From assembly GCA_023299965.1 (NCBI GenBank), contig JALZVN010000281.1, positions 1 through 6,051 on the forward strand: a stretch of DNA of 6,051 nucleotides. The letters run 5' to 3'. The notes under the pieces were generated by a model that was given only the letters and a program-made list of their open reading frames with translations, was not told the origin of the DNA and made no database searches. Position 1 is the first letter of the stretch; every line of letters begins with the position of its first letter. The translations under genes were made by a program, and so were the position numbers. This document shows positions 4,403 to 6,051 of the stretch, one piece after another. The stretch comes from Saprospiraceae bacterium (lineage in GTDB: Bacteria > Bacteroidota > Bacteroidia > Chitinophagales > Saprospiraceae).

Positions 4403-6051
4403 CTATTTCATCAAGGTCACATTGCCTTCTACAAGCAGCTCACTTCCATCATTAAATTCTATAATGGCATAATAGACAAATACGCCTGCTTGCATTTTCT
4501 CGCCACGAAATTCTCCATCCCAACTAAAAGCAGGATCATTGGCAGGTACATCTTCCATAAAGAAAACTTGATTTCCCCAGCGATCAAAAATGGAAAGTTC
4601 TCTTACCAAAGCCACTGCATCACTTCCAAAAACATAGAATAGATCGTTAAAGCCATCGTCATTTGGACTGAATACATTTGGAATAAACACGTTTTGACTA
4701 CCATCAACAGTTACAATTATGTTTACAGTTGCTGAGCATCCTTGGATATCAAATACTTCCGCTGTGAACGTTGTGGTGTTTATTGGAGAAGCAATTGGAT
4801 TAAAGCATTCTGTGCAAGTCAAATCAGGTGACATATTCCATGAGATACTATCAATAACAAAATCGGCAATAATGTTTAACGGGATAGATCTGCCAGGTTC
4901 TATCATCAGTGACTCTTGAGTGGGTATGGTTATTTCATTTTGTTCTACATCAAGTATTTCAAAAGTTTCTACAAATCGGCAGCCACCGTCATCTATGACT
5001 ACTAGCTCATGTGCTCCATTATTCGTACTTACTTGTACAGGGAAGTCTATAATTTCTATTGGATTTAACATATCATCTAAAAATAATGAAAAACCATTTC
5101 CACTACTGACATCGATATCAAAGATGCTTATCGTACCTACATCAGAATTGCACGGAGAGCCAAGTGCTGTGAAATCGATTTGAACTGAATCTGCTTCTTG
5201 CAGCTCGAAGGTTTCTGTATCAGTGCAGCCAAATTCATCGGTAACTATAACATTAAAACTTCCTGGTTCAAAGATATCTAAAGTTGGAGTTTGATTACCT
5301 TGATTCCAGAGATAGTCAATATCTCCAATACCCCCATTGACAACAGCCTCTAAATTGAGGTTGTCAAAACTAATGCAGGAAAGAGGAAGTCCAGCTATAC
5401 CATCTGGAAGGATTTCGACTTCTATATTACTTACTTGGACTTCTAGAAAAAGACTTGTAAGGTCAAGGTCACATTCAATTCCATTTATGTTTGTTACAAA
5501 ATAAGTAAGCGTTGATTCTGGTGTAAGCCCTAAAGTAGAATTGTTTTGAAGGTTTGGAAAAGTAATCTCATTTCCATCGGAATCGTTCAGCGTCAAATCA
5601 AAGGACTCAGTAGAGTTAGTTACGATGCTTATTATAGCTGTTTCATCATTACAAATCGATTCATCACCTCTTAGCTCAAAAAAGATGTCTTCAAAAGTCA
5701 AATTGACAGTAACTATAGAATCGCATCCTTGGGCATTCTGATTAGATAGAACAGTTACGCCAGTTGGATTTGTTTCATTGAATACTTGAGTGCCCACTAT
5801 TATTTCACTATTTTGACCTAAGCAAAAAACTTCTTCGATGGTATTTGTGCTCTGATCAGCAAAGTTGAGCATTACGTTGAAAATAGAATCACACCCTGCT
5901 GCAGAAAGAATGGTAGCCATTCCAGTTGGATTGGCTTCGTTAAAAGTATCGTTTCCGAAAGTGATTTCAAATCCACTACCTGCACAATCGTTATTGGTAA
6001 AGTCAGGCCCTTGTACTTCGTTTTGGAAGTTGAGCACTACATTGAAAATAG
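4403..6051 (-). CDS. Large cell-surface repeat protein with type B T9SS (gliding-motility-associated) C-terminal domain, 5' end missing
   Basis: About 548 visible C-terminal residues; the frame is open through the right edge, so the true start lies outside. A GTG at 6037 is in frame but falls inside a repeat and is not a start. Numbering from that codon: 1-115 hold tandem repeats with FNE(A/T)NPTG and GCDSI..V.L.F signatures; about 214-283 is SprB/PKD-like (YLWNQGNQTPTL...GSFNVIVTDEFGC); about 284-365 is a similar domain ending VVIDDGGC; about 372-446 has SWNMSPDLTCTECFNPIASP and ends DIQGC, a module often placed before the sorting tail; 448-544 is the type B domain, with PNVFSPNDDGFNDLF, LSIFDRWGNQVF, W-DGEFRG and the ending GNVTLMK. 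Such proteins are exported by T9SS and held at the surface, often as adhesins used in gliding or attachment. It is probably the promoter-side gene, in this window, of a run with the two enzymes downstream. The partner or ligand is unknown. Confidence 0.88.
   Translation of the reverse strand, partial: IFNVVLNFQNEVQGPDFTNNDCAGSGFEITFGNDTFNEANPTGMATILSAAGCDSIFNVMLNFADQSTNTIEEVFCLGQNSEIIVGTQVFNETNPTGVTVLSNQNAQGCDSIVTVNLTFEDIFFELRGDESICNDETAIISIVTNSTESFDLTLNDSDGNEITFPNLQNNSTLGLTPESTLTYFVTNINGIECDLDLTSLFLEVQVSNIEVEILPDGIAGLPLSCISFDNLNLEAVVNGGIGDIDYLWNQGNQTPTLDIFEPGSFNVIVTDEFGCTDTETFELQEADSVQIDFTALGSPCNSDVGTISIFDIDVSSGNGFSLFLDDMLNPIEIIDFPVQVSTNNGAHELVVIDDGGCRFVETFEILDVEQNEITIPTQESLMIEPGRSIPLNIIADFVIDSISWNMSPDLTCTECFNPIASPINTTTFTAEVFDIQGCSATVNIIVTVDGSQNVFIPNVFSPNDDGFNDLFYVFGSDAVALVRELSIFDRWGNQVFFMEDVPANDPAFSWDGEFRGEKMQAGVFVYYAIIEFNDGSELLVEGNVTLMK
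5705..6051 (-). repeat. Tandem 55-56-residue coding repeats
   Basis: Within the surface protein, the segment IFNVVLNF at the window edge recurs as CDSIFNVMLNF and again as CDSIVTVNLTF, spaced 55 and 56 residues apart (165 and 168 bases). Each unit also contains a cysteine followed by a G-containing short stretch, then FNEANPTG or FNETNPTG, then an (A/Q)GCDSI motif. Two full units and the edge of a third are visible, and the array clearly continues beyond the window. Protein similarity is obvious while DNA identity is only partial, so the units are diverged rather than freshly duplicated. Confidence 0.8.

Noticed and set aside
4719..5183. Plus-strand open frames of 66 and 87 codons
   Set aside because: Antisense to the SprB-like and sorting-tail-adjacent domains of the surface protein, with no supporting features.
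6035..6037. GTG as the start of the surface protein
   Set aside because: The frame remains open upstream to the window edge and the residues before it (IFNV) complete a repeat motif seen twice more, so this is an internal valine.
1..6051. CRISPR array, insertion sequence or phage attachment site
   Set aside because: No regularly spaced identical repeats outside coding DNA, no transposase-like frame and no integrase or tRNA-linked duplication was seen.

Overview
The window comes from a member of the Bacteroidota, probably a gliding or marine lineage such as Cytophagales or a relative. Evidence: one protein carries a type A and another a type B type IX secretion (T9SS) C-terminal sorting domain; the partial gene at the left edge matches the N-terminus of the MurF-Alr fusion typical of this phylum; start codons lack Shine-Dalgarno sequences and sit in A-rich leaders; and TAnnTTTG-like -7 boxes are present. 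Genus cannot be decided from the sequence.

All four supported genes lie on the minus strand, so they read from right to left. (1) 4403-6051: C-terminal part of a large cell-surface, adhesin-like protein. It has 55-56-residue tandem repeats at the window edge, SprB/PKD-like domains, and a type B sorting domain at the C-terminus. Its 5' end lies beyond the window. (2) 2679-4391: a predicted lipoprotein amidohydrolase of the Amidohydro_3/YtcJ type, 11 bases after gene 1. (3) 723-2594: a secreted clan GH-A-like glycoside hydrolase with signal peptide, WNEP acid/base and TE nucleophile motifs, and a type A sorting tail, 84 bases after gene 2. (4) 1-270: the first 90 codons of a MurF (probably MurF-Alr) peptidoglycan gene that runs off the left edge.

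Genes 1-3 are plausibly co-transcribed. They encode three exported proteins that would reach the envelope by three different routes (type B CTD, lipid anchor, type A CTD). A shared pathway cannot be shown, because the hydrolase substrates are unknown. murF is housekeeping and is separated by a 452-base non-coding gap.

That gap is the most unusual part of the window. Positions 307-437 form a compact GC-rich element in an AT-rich background, with nested inverted repeats (GCGTG/CACGC outermost, GGGCT/AGCCC inside, then two small hairpins). On the minus strand a perfect TACTTTTG box overlaps its upstream end by one base, so transcription would start about at the element and run through it into murF. 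It resembles a dispersed intergenic element I recall from Bacteroidota genomes, but I cannot confirm copy number or function here. The remainder of the gap (438-722) holds only weak hairpins and promoter-like boxes.
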